Positions 32,013-43,700 of a stretch of DNA of 64,000 nucleotides are shown piece by piece (within the stretch, counting starts at the first letter, position 1; each line of letters opens with the position of its first letter). The DNA comes from Plasmodium relictum (lineage: Eukaryota; Apicomplexa; Aconoidasida; Haemosporida; Plasmodiidae), in contig NC_041692.1 in assembly GCF_900005765.1 (NCBI RefSeq), positions 1,364,001 to 1,428,000 on the forward strand, given 5' to 3'. A model generated the notes under the pieces. That model was not told where the DNA came from, made no database searches, and saw nothing but the letters and a program-made list of their open reading frames with translations. A program made the position numbers and the translations under genes.

Positions 32013-33251
32013 AAAGGTTATTTTTTCCAATAAACTTAATAACATTGTTTTTAAAAAAGAAAATGTAGACCATAATATTTCTATAGTAATATTCCTTTCC
32101 TTTATTTTATTTCCATTAAAAGTAAACATAGTCATATATTAAGGGAATATACTATTTCTATATATAAAAACACAACGAAAATTAAATTATATATGTATAT
32201 ATAGGTAGAATGAGATAGAAAAAATGATATAAAAGAGTATAAATAGTTTTTTTAACACTAATTTTATGTTTATTATTAACAATAATTTTATTTTTGAATT
32301 TTTATTCAAACTATTTTTTATCTAGATCTATATTAAGACATTTTTGCTTTTTCTAAAAGATAAAATTTAGATGTTTAATAAACTTTATATTGATATTTTC
32401 TATATAATAACTAAAATAGAACTGTTCTATATAAAAAAAAAAAAATAATAAAATAAGACAAAATTTATATATACATACTATATATATATTTTAATTCTCA
32501 AAAGCAAATGTATATAAATTTTTTTTTTTTCTTTAAAAATATGTTTTTTAATAGAAATATTTTCCAAATTTTTTCTTTTTTTTTTTTTTATTCTATATTT
32601 TAATTGATTTTTCCTTCTTTTTTTTTAAAAAAAGAAAATGATTTTAGATTAACTTTTTTATGTTATTTTTAAAAAGATGGAGCCATAACATTTTCTTTTT
32701 TTTAAATCATATAAATAATATGGATATCTCAATAAGAAACAGAAAAAATAAAGTAAAATAAAATAAAAAAATAACGTAAAAAAAAAAAAAATTGTAAAAT
32801 AATATAAAAAAAAAAAAAAAATTATATAGAAAAAATGTAATTAAAAAAGTAGAGATGAAATAAAGTAATAGTGTAAACATAGGGGGAATAAAATATTTAA
32901 AAATAAATAAACGTTTAAGATTAAAGATGAAATGTTTTTTATAAAAATTATTTTTATATAAATTTTAAAAAAAACATAAAAATATATATATTAATTGCAT
33001 AATTTAATAATTATAATTTTTATGATTAATAATTATAGTGAATTATTATTATAAACATATATAAATATATAAGTTAAATGAACAAATACAGAAAAAAAAA
33101 TTAAAAGGAAATATATATAATAAATATATAGTAATATATAAAAAAAATATGTATTTATATTAATATGATTTTATTTAAGTACTAATTTGGATATAAAAAT
33201 AAAATATGAAAAATATATGTGAGAAAAAAAGAAAAAAATTTTTTTTTTAAA
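30759..33251. promoter_or_regulatory. Divergent upstream region, PKAr / Brl1-type gene
   Basis: This 2.5 kb region holds both promoters. It has T tracts, A tracts and a (TA)n run at about 31975-32009. A 64-codon minus frame at 31941-32135 runs into that TA repeat and has no coding bias in its repeat half, so I do not call it. No RNA gene is visible. Confidence 0.6.
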
Positions 33252-34532
33252 ATGAATATAAATGAAAATAAAATGCCATTAGTTCCCATTGAAGAATCTA
33301 AACATTATTCTTTCAGTGAAGAAAATGACACTATAAACCTTGAAAACAATTCAAATGATTTAAATAGTATTCAAAATTTTCTTATAAGTAATGCATCAAA
33401 TAATGGTTCGGTAAAATGTGATAATAAAAAAAATGAATCGTTATTAAAAAAAGATAATGTAAATTTTAATTTGATAAAAAGAAAAAAAGGAACAATAAGA
33501 AAAGATCCACGTAGTAGTAATAATATAATTATTGGTAATATTAGAAATAATAAGAAAATAAATATGAAAAGAAGGTTTTTAATGAATTATGGGGATTATA
33601 ATACCAATGCATCTGAATTATCTGATATAAAAGATTTTGAAAACGATTCATATATTCATGAAAATAGTCATATGCTTTTGTACGATCATAAATTTAGAGA
33701 ATTTCCTAGAAGGAAAATAGAACAGAGAAGTGAAAAAATTCGGAATTTTTTTGTTTATTCACCAGATATTATACAAAAATGGATAAGAGTTATATTTAAT
33801 ATTATAATAACATCATTAATAGTTGTTTTAATATATTTTATATTTATATCTGTTAGAGAAGATATAAATAAAAAGGTAGCAATTCAAGTACAAAATGTAA
33901 AAGAAGAATCTATCTCATGTAAAAAACAGTATAATGCTCATAAATGTGGAACAGTTAATTTACCTCTTTTAAATGAGAAATGTGAAGAATGGTTAAAATG
34001 TATGAAAACTGATCACAACTTATATCAAGACATCTCTTTTTTATCAGCACAAATGCTAGGTCAAATCATTAATGCTTTTATTGTCCAGTTTGAATGGAAA
34101 AGTATTTGTGTTATTGCTTTTATTTTTCTTCTTATTTTTATTGGTAGTAATTATGCATTGTCTATAGGAGGAAGTAGACAGAATGGAGATTATAATTCAC
34201 TTAACTCCAACACTACTAGTATACCTCCTTTTCCTTATTATCAATTTTATCCAATCATGCCTCCACCTTTAAATTATAATAATTCAACTCATGCTGATAT
34301 ACCATATATGAGTATACCTTCTCAAAATAAAATATTTCAGAATAATAATTACTCTAGGAATCCTTATTATTATCAAAATAATTATTCTAATTTAAATGAA
34401 GACAATACAATGAATCATTCAGTATCACGAAACAAAGATTTCTCTGAAGATTATAACTCTTCCAAGAAAGATAACAAAAAAAGTTCCAAAAGATTAGGTT
34501 TTTTAAAATATTTAACAAGAGACATAAAATAA
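33252..34532 (+). CDS. Brl1/Brr6-type nuclear envelope protein
   Basis: Brl1 and Brr6 are nuclear envelope/ER proteins that help fuse inner and outer membranes during nuclear pore assembly. I take the ATG at 33252 as the start, since the upstream frame begins only with GTG; this gives 426 residues. Residues 1-175 are polar and Asn-rich. A first membrane segment at about 181-203 (VIFNIIITSLIVVLIYFIF) leads into a lumenal domain with four cysteines at 223, 232, 244 and 250 (CKKQYNAHKC and CEEWLKCM). This is the family's paired-disulfide signature, followed by an amphipathic helix (SAQMLGQIINAFIVQFEWK). A second membrane segment is at about 284-303. The Tyr/Asn/Pro-rich tail is low complexity. 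The Cys spacing, C-x8-C then C-x5-C between two membrane spans, is the main evidence. The name in this genus is an inference. Confidence 0.82.
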   Translation: MNINENKMPLVPIEESKHYSFSEENDTINLENNSNDLNSIQNFLISNASNNGSVKCDNKKNESLLKKDNVNFNLIKRKKGTIRKDPRSSNNIIIGNIRNNKKINMKRRFLMNYGDYNTNASELSDIKDFENDSYIHENSHMLLYDHKFREFPRRKIEQRSEKIRNFFVYSPDIIQKWIRVIFNIIITSLIVVLIYFIFISVREDINKKVAIQVQNVKEESISCKKQYNAHKCGTVNLPLLNEKCEEWLKCMKTDHNLYQDISFLSAQMLGQIINAFIVQFEWKSICVIAFIFLLIFIGSNYALSIGGSRQNGDYNSLNSNTTSIPPFPYYQFYPIMPPPLNYNNSTHADIPYMSIPSQNKIFQNNNYSRNPYYYQNNYSNLNEDNTMNHSVSRNKDFSEDYNSSKKDNKKSSKRLGFLKYLTRDIK

Positions 34533-35416
34533 ATTATTCTATTAAAGAAGCCATTGTCAAAAAATATATATATATATATATATATATTTTATATATATTT
34601 TATATTGGCACATTTTTCATTGCATATCATACTATATATCTCTCTAAAATATTTAAATGAGCACATATATTTATATTAAAAGAATATTTTTTTTAGTTAA
34701 ATGTTATAAAATTAAAAAAAAATTCCTCTTTTTTTTCTTTTTTCTTTTTTTTTATTAAGCTTTAAATTCATTTTAAATTTCTGTATATTTACTTATTACA
34801 TCCATTTTTATTATTTTTTTTTTTTAATTATAAAAATTAAATATAAATTATTTGATGTATATTACATATAACTTTTTTAATAACATTATTAAGATTATTA
34901 AAATTCAATAGTAGAAACAAAAATATTTCTAACAAAAATAAGTTTTAGAATTAAAATTCAAGTTTTAAAAGATATTGCACGTGTTAAAATTAAATAAGCT
35001 TAAAACAAATATTGGAATGAAAAAAAAAAAAAATACAAAAAAAAAAAAAAAAGAAAATTGTGAAGTATTTATGCATATAGAATATTAAATTCCATTTAAA
35101 ATAAAAAAAAAAAAAAAAAGAAACTTATTATTTCCTAATAAAAAAACCTAAGTGATATTAATATAATAAATAATAATAGCAATATACACATTTATGTAAT
35201 AACTCTATTTTTATAAACAAGTATATATAGAAATAAATGTTCTAAAGATTTATCTACATATTATATAATCCAACTAAATATAAAAAAAAAAAAAAAAGGC
35301 TAAGAAAAATATCTTTTTAAATTGAAATTAAATTAATATTGTATGATATAAAAAAGACAACAAAAATTTAACATAAATAAGGGTACAACTTGTACATATA
35401 TCTACTTTTTAGTTAA
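34533..35416. other. Convergent intergenic region, Brl1-type gene / gyrA
   Basis: It holds two 3' flanks, with a short (TA)n run at about 34565-34587 and several long A tracts from 35020 to 35300. No gene is seen. Confidence 0.65.
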
Positions 35417-38400
35417 CTAATAAATATCAAAATATACTAGTTTATTTATTTTGCTTAATTTAGCATAAATTTGAGATGAATGTTTCCTATTTTTTTTTTT
35501 TAATAAAGACATATTTCTTCTAATAAGAACAGCATGATCAGTAATCATGATAAGTAAATCATTTTCTCTTTTCTTTGATATATCGTATAATTTGAAACCT
35601 AAAAATTCATCATCTTCTATATCGTCATTACATTTTTTGTTTTTCATTACATAATTTTCATTGGAATTTGTATCATCTTCATTTTTATTTGTGTCTTTTT
35701 CATTTTCACTTACATACTTATTATTTAATTCATTTATTTTATTAAAATTAATTGACTTATTTATATCGTCATCTTCATTATTCTTTGACATAGTTACATC
35801 TTGTACTTCCTTAGAATCATTCAAAATTAAGTTATTCATTTTTTTTTTATTTCTTGTTTTTTTTAATTTCATTATTTTATAACCTTTCCCTTTTTTTTTT
35901 TGTATTTTTAGTTCACTTAAATTAATCATTTTACCAAATCCATTCTTTGATAAAAGTACAATTTTATAATTTTTCGTATTTTTTTCATTTTTTTCATATG
36001 ATAACAAATCAACTACTTTATCACCTTTACTTAGATTTATGCATTTATTACCTAAAGAATTCTTTTTTGATATTTTAAAATTATCCAAAGGAAATTGTAT
36101 GATATATCCTTTTTTTGTTCCTACTATACAATTGTCATTAAAGTTACAATAGCTAAAATATATACTTCTTTTATTTTTAAAAAGTTTTATCCCTGTTTTT
36201 TTTTTTTTTAAAAATATATCGTTATTTATTATTTTCATTTTCCCATTTTCACTACATACAATTAAATATTTTTTATTTTCATCAAATTTGATTAATCCTG
36301 TTATATTTTTTGAACATTCGATAATTTGATTAATTGCAGTACCCTTAGAATCATATGAAGAAAAATGTATATCACAAACTTTTAAAATATATGCTTTATT
36401 TAAGCTATCCGTTAATAATATTTTGTCATTATTTCTAACAATAATACTTTTCTTTATTTTATAACTATTATTTTGTTTATCATCCATTATATTTGTTGAA
36501 TTATTTGTGCTAGATACATTTTCGTATTCCTCGTCTTTACACTTAAATCTTTTTTTTTCATTCAGATTTTCTTCATTTTCTTTTAAAATATATTTTATAT
36601 TTGATAATTTTATAATATTATTTATATGATTTTTCAATTTTTCATTTATCTTTATTTTTTTTAAGTAACCACCATACGTAATTAAAACTATTACTTCTTC
36701 ATTGTTACAAATATCACTAATATTACTATCTAATGAATCTATATAAGTATTTCTATATTGTATATTTGATATATTTTTTAATGAATTTTCATTTTTTTTT
36801 AATATTATATTATTTTTTATAATTTTATTTATAGAGATACAATTATTCATTATGCTAATTTTTTTATTTGATGCATCATTAATACTTATTTCTTTATCTC
36901 TCATTAATTTTTTTAAAGTTTCTTCATTTCTTATATTTTCATTTAAATCATTTATATTCATTTCATTTTCATTTTCCTTTAAACTGTTTAATGTTTCTTT
37001 TTCGTCACTCATTAGCTTATCATTTTCTTTATTCATATTTTTTATAAACATATCACTGTCATTTCCACTTTTTTGTGTTTTATTGCTAATTGTCACACTC
37101 CTCATACTTTTATTGTTAACATTTTTATCATTTGTTTCTTCTTCAAACAATTCATTTTTTATTTTCATATATGTATCTTCATCAACACCCTCACTGTTAT
37201 TTTTTTCTATTTCAAGTTTTATTTTTTCTTTATTATTATTATTATCTATTAAATTGATATTCTTAGAACTTTTCTCTTTGTCATAATTTATATACGTATA
37301 TTTGTATTTAATATTTGCTGGAATAATATTTTTTATTTTATTTATTCCATATTTATTTTTTATGTGTATTAATTCTTGTATGATTTCTCTTTTAATTTTT
37401 TCAACATCATTAATTAATTCTTCATTTAATCGTATTTGATTAAGAATATTATTTTTTTGACTCAAAAAATCTACATTTTTTATATTTATTAATTTTTGTA
37501 TTTTCATTGATAATATATATTTAATTTGTTCTTCATTAAGTTTAAAATTTTTTTTTAAAAACTCTTTAACTTCTTTTATATCTTGTTTTCTCTGAAAAAA
37601 TGTAATTATTTCAACTATTTTTTTTTGTATAATAAGATACAAATCTATAATGTTTAGTTCCCTTAGTAAATTATTATTCTTTATTTGATAATTTTTTTTT
37701 ATAAATTTTATTCTGTTTTCACACCATAACTGAATAAAAGATTTTAAAGAAAATTGTGTATAACTATTTTCACAACCAATGCACACAAAATTACAATGAT
37801 AATTGATTTCCATTTGTGTATATCTAAATAAAAATAATAGAAAATTATGAATTTGTTCAACTTGACTATGTTTTTTAAGTTCTAATACAATTCTCATATC
37901 CTCTTTTTCACTTTCATCCCGTATTTTTAATAATATGTTATCATGCTCATTTTTTTTTTCATTTAATAAATTAATAATATTTTCAATTAGCTCATTAGGT
38001 TTTACATTTGGTGGTAAATTTTTTATTATTAGTTTTTTGCTTCCTTTATCAAAATTGGAAGCATCTAACGAAGATAAATCATTTATATGATTTGTGTACA
38101 CTTTATTATTCTTAGTATATTCATAAAAAACATTGCTTCTTATTACTAAATTTCCTTTTCCAGTATTATAAATATTTCTTAGGACATTCTTTTTGCTGAT
38201 AATTATACCTCCAGTTGGAAAGTCTGGTCCTTTTATTATATTAAATAGTTCATCATTAGTTACATTGTGATTCATTAAAAAATAAATAGAACAGTTAATA
38301 ACATCAATTAAATTATGACAAGGAATATTACTTAATATGCTGACAGCAATACCTGAACAACCATTTATTAATAAGAGAGGGATTTTACTACATAACACCT

Positions 38401-39307
38401 TTGGTTCTTTTTCATTTCCATCGAAATTTCTCATATACTCAATATTTTCATCATTTATTTCATCTAATAATATATCATAACAAAAATTAGAAATTTTTGC
38501 TTCAGTGTATCTCATCGCAGCAGCATTATATTCAACTGAACCGAAGTTTCCATAACCTTTTATTAATAAATTATTATTATGATGTTTCTGAGCTAACCTT
38601 ACTAAAGCATCATATACACTCTTGTCCCCATGTGGGTGATACTTACCTATTACTTCACCAACAATTCTTGCAGATTTTTTATAACTACTTTTATTTATTC
38701 CCTTATTTATTTCATACATACTCCAAATTATTCTTCTTTGAACTGTTTTTAAACCATCACGATAATCACATAAGCATCTATTAAGAATTAAAAAATTAGC
38801 ATAAGATAAAAAGCTTTTTGACAATATTTCACATATTTCTATATCATAATACTCTCCTTTAATCAATTTCATACTTTTCTTTATATTGTTATCCATATTT
38901 TCCATTTCTGATTTCTCTTCCTTTTCTTCTGTTGAATTGTCTATATTATCATCCTTATGTTTTATCTTCGAATAACTACTATCTACTTCTTCATTAAAAT
39001 CATTTTTTTCTAAACTAGAAAAAATGGCATTCCTTTTCCATGAACATTTCTTTTTGAGTTCATCGAATATTTTATTTATCTTCAAATCATTATCGCTAAT
39101 TTTTTTGAAATAAAAACTTGTATTCCCTTTTTTATTTAAAGACTTTTTTATACTTCCTGATACATTTTTTAAAAAAAAAGAATGATTATTTGTTGACGAA
39201 TTTATACGCAAATTAATTTTTTCACTTTTCAAAAAAAAAAAACTTATGTTAATTTTCAATAAAACTAATAATTCAAACACTAAAAAAAATGTGTACTTAA
39301 ACGACAT
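35417..39307 (-). CDS. gyrA: DNA gyrase subunit A, apicoplast-targeted
   Basis: GyrA is the DNA-cutting subunit of the bacterial-type topoisomerase that supercoils the apicoplast genome; it works with GyrB. The single exon encodes 1296 residues. The N terminus (hydrophobic FFLVFELLVLLKINISFFF, then a basic Ser/Asn/Lys-rich stretch) is the bipartite signal and transit peptide. The breakage-reunion core starts at about 155: DYRDGLKTVQRRIIW, then GEVIGKYHPHGDKSVYDALVRLAQ, GYGNFGSVEYNAAAMRYTEAK with catalytic Tyr267, and later GCSGIAV. A low-complexity acidic insert lies at about 670-830. The C-terminal beta-pinwheel follows from about 835, with blade starts such as ITYGGYLKKIKI and SKNGFGKMINLSEL. 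A degenerate GyrA-box-like QKKKGKG is at about 1137. Low-complexity inserts make it longer than bacterial GyrA (about 875). Confidence 0.96.
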   Translation of the reverse strand: MSFKYTFFLVFELLVLLKINISFFFLKSEKINLRINSSTNNHSFFLKNVSGSIKKSLNKKGNTSFYFKKISDNDLKINKIFDELKKKCSWKRNAIFSSLEKNDFNEEVDSSYSKIKHKDDNIDNSTEEKEEKSEMENMDNNIKKSMKLIKGEYYDIEICEILSKSFLSYANFLILNRCLCDYRDGLKTVQRRIIWSMYEINKGINKSSYKKSARIVGEVIGKYHPHGDKSVYDALVRLAQKHHNNNLLIKGYGNFGSVEYNAAAMRYTEAKISNFCYDILLDEINDENIEYMRNFDGNEKEPKVLCSKIPLLLINGCSGIAVSILSNIPCHNLIDVINCSIYFLMNHNVTNDELFNIIKGPDFPTGGIIISKKNVLRNIYNTGKGNLVIRSNVFYEYTKNNKVYTNHINDLSSLDASNFDKGSKKLIIKNLPPNVKPNELIENIINLLNEKKNEHDNILLKIRDESEKEDMRIVLELKKHSQVEQIHNFLLFLFRYTQMEINYHCNFVCIGCENSYTQFSLKSFIQLWCENRIKFIKKNYQIKNNNLLRELNIIDLYLIIQKKIVEIITFFQRKQDIKEVKEFLKKNFKLNEEQIKYILSMKIQKLINIKNVDFLSQKNNILNQIRLNEELINDVEKIKREIIQELIHIKNKYGINKIKNIIPANIKYKYTYINYDKEKSSKNINLIDNNNNKEKIKLEIEKNNSEGVDEDTYMKIKNELFEEETNDKNVNNKSMRSVTISNKTQKSGNDSDMFIKNMNKENDKLMSDEKETLNSLKENENEMNINDLNENIRNEETLKKLMRDKEISINDASNKKISIMNNCISINKIIKNNIILKKNENSLKNISNIQYRNTYIDSLDSNISDICNNEEVIVLITYGGYLKKIKINEKLKNHINNIIKLSNIKYILKENEENLNEKKRFKCKDEEYENVSSTNNSTNIMDDKQNNSYKIKKSIIVRNNDKILLTDSLNKAYILKVCDIHFSSYDSKGTAINQIIECSKNITGLIKFDENKKYLIVCSENGKMKIINNDIFLKKKKTGIKLFKNKRSIYFSYCNFNDNCIVGTKKGYIIQFPLDNFKISKKNSLGNKCINLSKGDKVVDLLSYEKNEKNTKNYKIVLLSKNGFGKMINLSELKIQKKKGKGYKIMKLKKTRNKKKMNNLILNDSKEVQDVTMSKNNEDDDINKSINFNKINELNNKYVSENEKDTNKNEDDTNSNENYVMKNKKCNDDIEDDEFLGFKLYDISKKRENDLLIMITDHAVLIRRNMSLLKKKNRKHSSQIYAKLSKINKLVYFDIY

Positions 39308-40712
39308 AATAAATCTGTTATCTGAACCTAATTTTTTATTTAAAAAAATTTCAAAATATTTATATTAGCTTAACATTAAATAAATCATACACATTGTTAT
39401 AATTCTTACATGTATACCTACGAATGTATAATTATAATAATTATTTAAAAAAATAATATTTATTATTATATCTCTTTTATACCCTTTATTATTTTATCCT
39501 ATAATATAAATATTTTTAATTTTTTTAAAAACATTTTTGTGTTATTTTTAATATTAAATTTAACTATAAAAAAATAAATATTTTAAATTTATAAATAAAA
39601 AGCTAAATTATCCATAATAAAATATTTATAAATAATGAAAAACATATATTCTTTATTTTATTTTATATGTAGGTGAATTATTTTAAAAATAATGTAAAAT
39701 ATATATATATATATCATAAAAAAAATAGAATAAATTAGTAGCAATTACACACTAGTAAGTGTTTAGCTTTAAAGGCAACCAATATATTTTTTACATAAAT
39801 TATACTTTTTTAATATTTATTTAAAAATTATAGAAATAAAATTTTTTTTTCCATTTGTCTAGCAATTTAAAAAAAAATTATATTATGAATTTTTTTTCAA
39901 AATCCATAAAAAAAGAATAATTATACTTAATGTATGAAAACTATATATAAAAAAAAATTAAAGGGGAATTTTTATTGAATATAACAGAAATTAAAGAAAT
40001 AAAAAAAATTCAGTTAATACTAATTTACAAGTATTTAATAATTTAAAATTATTTTCAGCTTATTTCTAAATAATAATATAATATTAATCAAAAAAAATAT
40101 ATATATATATATATAAATAATTTTATTATTCCACAAGATGGTAAAAAAAAAAAAATTCTACAAAGAAAAAAAAAAAATACCTTTTTATTTCTCAACTGAA
40201 ATATATTTTAATATTTTTAATGAATAAATAAAATAAAATTGTATATTTTATGATTTTATAATTTCCATCTTTTTTAATATATATATATATAAATAGCATA
40301 ATTTTAATATATATAAAATAATATTTATAATTTATGTAAAAAAAAAAAATAAATGTTTGTATTTTTTGAGGTAATTTTTAATTTAAAAATGACGTATTAC
40401 ACATCAAAAAATTTAAACTCTTATTTACATTTTTAATTATAAAATTAAAAAAAATAAAATAAATAATAAAATAAGATCATAAAAAGAAAAAGAAAAAAGT
40501 AAAAAAAATAAAATAAATAGCAAATAAGAAAAATTGTAATTTCTTTTTTTTTTTATATTTATTGTTTTTTTGTAATTTTCACCTTTATATATATATATAT
40601 ATAAAATTTTTTATGTATGTTTTTTTTTTACCTTATAAAATTATCTTCTGTTAAGAAGAAAAAAAAATAATAATTTAAAAATATAATATAATAGAAGAAA
40701 TAGGAAAAAAAA
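39308..40712. promoter_or_regulatory. Divergent promoter region, gyrA / P4-ATPase
   Basis: This region of 1.4 kb should hold both promoters. It has short (TA)n runs and A tracts, with an A-rich leader directly before the ATG at 40713. No diagnostic motif is seen. Confidence 0.6.
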
Positions 40713-43700
40713 ATGGTTGATGATGAAGAATTAAGAAAACTACGTTTTATTTTGAGTAGAAAAAAAGGAAAAATTAGTTATTATTTATCATATATATTTT
40801 ATAAAATTTTTAGCTATATTTATAATAAAAAAAACAAAAAAAGGGAGAGGTACATAAATATAAATGGAAGAACATTTCCGAATTTTTTTTGTGATAATAA
40901 AATAAGAAGCACAAAATATTCTATTTTAACATTTATTCCATTATTTTTGTTTTACCAGTTCTCTGACTTTTTAAATTTATTCTATTTATGTGTTTCTCTT
41001 TTACAAATAATACCAATTTTTAATACAGGTTACGTATTTACATTTGTTGCACCACTTATATTTATTATTTTAATTAGTTTAATAAATGAAGTGGTAGATG
41101 ACTTAAAAAGATTTATAAAAGATTTAGAAAATAATAATGAAGTCTATTATACACTTGTTCAAAATGGAAATTTAGAAAGAATATACTCAAAAGATATAAA
41201 GGTTGGTGATATTATTTTAATTAAATCAAAACAAAAGGTTCCGGCTGATTGTATTTTATTAAAGAATTTAAATAAAAATGAAGAATACACATTTAAAAAC
41301 GAAGAGAAAAAATTATTTTGTAACATAAAATTAAATAAAAGAACAAATATATATAACAAAATTAATAAAAGTTATTACCATTTTAATAAAAATATCGATA
41401 ATGAATTAATTGATGAAAGATATAATGAGGCAAATAATAATTACAGCGAAACAAGTAATAATCTATTATTTAGTGAAAATGAAAAATCTCAAAAAGAAAC
41501 AAAGCAAAATACATATCTTGTTAATGATGAAAATGAGTCTAACCATAAGAATGACAATAATAATTTAAAATTTAAGAATAATTTCCATATTAAAAAGAAA
41601 CAAAAGAGAAAAATAAAATTTAAAAAAAATTCAAATAAGAAAAATAATAATAAATCTTCAAATGAGGCAGCAAATTATACTTATGTGAAAACAGATAAAA
41701 TTGATGGAGAAACAGATTGGAAAATTAAATACCCTATTAGTATATTTCAAAATTTAAAAAAATTAAAGGATTTTTTCTCTGTTGATATATTATTTATTTT
41801 AGAACAACCAAAAAATGATATTTACAATATTGAAGGATCTTATGTTATATTTAAATATGATCCTTATAATGAATTTAAAACTATTGAAAATAATGGAAAT
41901 ATTTTAAATAATAATCACATTCTAAATTATTCTTTTGATTTGGTAAAAGATGAAGAAGAAGAATATGATGAAGATGAAGAATATGAAGATGAAGAATATG
42001 AAGATGAAGATGATGAAAATTGTGAATATAATGAAGATAATATGTATGATTATGAAGAAAATAAAGAAATAGAAGCTGAAAAAAAAAAAATGCTGGAGAA
42101 AGGATATATTAATTTAGAAAAAACAAAAGTAAATGATATAGATCATATTTGTAATAAAAAAGAAAAAAAAAATAAAGAAATAATAAAGTTTACAGATGTA
42201 GAAAATGGAGTTAATAGAAATCGAGAACTAGAATGTTTTAATGCAATAAGTAAAAAAAAAAATGATATATATGAAAATCAAGGAAATATGTGCACTGTTT
42301 ATAACAGTAAAGATAATTTTAATTTTTATAATATAAATTTTAGAAAAAAATTAAATTATGACAACTTTATACTATTCAATTCAGTTATAACTAGTTCTGA
42401 TGTTATATGTTTAGTGATATACACAGGAAGTGATACAAGAGTAAATATGAGTACTCAAATTAGCAAAATTAAAAGAGGAATGATTGATAAAAAATTAAAT
42501 TTAATAACTCTTTTTCTTTTTATCATATTAACAATCTTTTCTATGTATATGTGTTCTATTAAACTAAATAATTTATGGTATTTAAATTTTATTCGTTTTG
42601 TTTTATTATTTTCATCAGTAATTCCAATATCTTTAAGTGTTAATTTAAATATAGCAAAAATATATTATACATTACTTATCCAGAGAGACAAAGAAATAGA
42701 AACTACCATAATAAAAAATAATTCTATTATTGAAAATTTTGGTGATATTGATTACATTTTTACTGATAAAACAGGAACATTAACTGAAAATGTTATGATA
42801 TTAAAAGTTATACATATAGGGCTTGATGTTATATATGAAGAAAATGATAAAAATATTTTACATGGTAACATGGATAATAAAACAAAGGGAATATATACGA
42901 AAAGTATTCTCTCATACAATTTAGATGTTCTTAATGATGAAGAAGATATTGATTGTCCATCGTTATATTTATCATCGAATTTTTCAAAACATGATAATCT
43001 AAATAAAAGTCATAATAATGAACTTATTTCTATTAATTATGAATCAAAAGATAAAAATAAAAATATAACAAAATTATATCAATTAAGTAAGGATATTAAT
43101 AAAATTAATATTGGAGATATAGAAAATGAAAATAATAGTGATCATGGTAAAGCAAATTACGCAGAAATTAATTATCATAATGTAAATTTAAAATTTTTAA
43201 AACAAAATAATTTTGAATTAAATCAAACTAATGAAAAAAAAAGAAACGATTTATTAAATAATAGTACTTTTAAATTTAATAAAAAAAAGAAAGTAGAAAA
43301 AATGGTTGATGAATTTTTAAAGTCTAAATTGGAATTTTTAGATTATTATGATGATAATATTGAAGATATGGAATTTTTGAAGAGGCACAAAGTGTTTCAA
43401 ACTTTTCTATCATTTCTTATATGCAATAACATAAGAACATTAACAAAAGAAAATAACAATAAAGAAAAAGAAGAATTAAAAAAAAAAAAAGAAAAGAAGG
43501 ATAAAGATTTTCAGAAAAATCTTTATTATATATTAAACGTTAATCGGAAAAATAAAAATGAGTTGAAAATGACAAAAAAGGATACAAGTATAAAAAGTGC
43601 ACATCAAGGAAAAAGTAATTTTGCATCAAATAGTTCTGAAAATTCAGAAACTTTTTCTCATTCAGATGTAAGTTATCAATGTTCTTCACCTGATGAATTA

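Noticed and set aside
31941-32135. 64-codon minus frame between PKAr and the Brl1-type gene
   Set aside because: Half of it is a TA microsatellite read as Ile-Tyr; the rest is too short and has no matching exons.
36852-37286. 144-codon plus frame inside gyrA
   Set aside because: Antisense shadow of the low-complexity insert in gyrase A.
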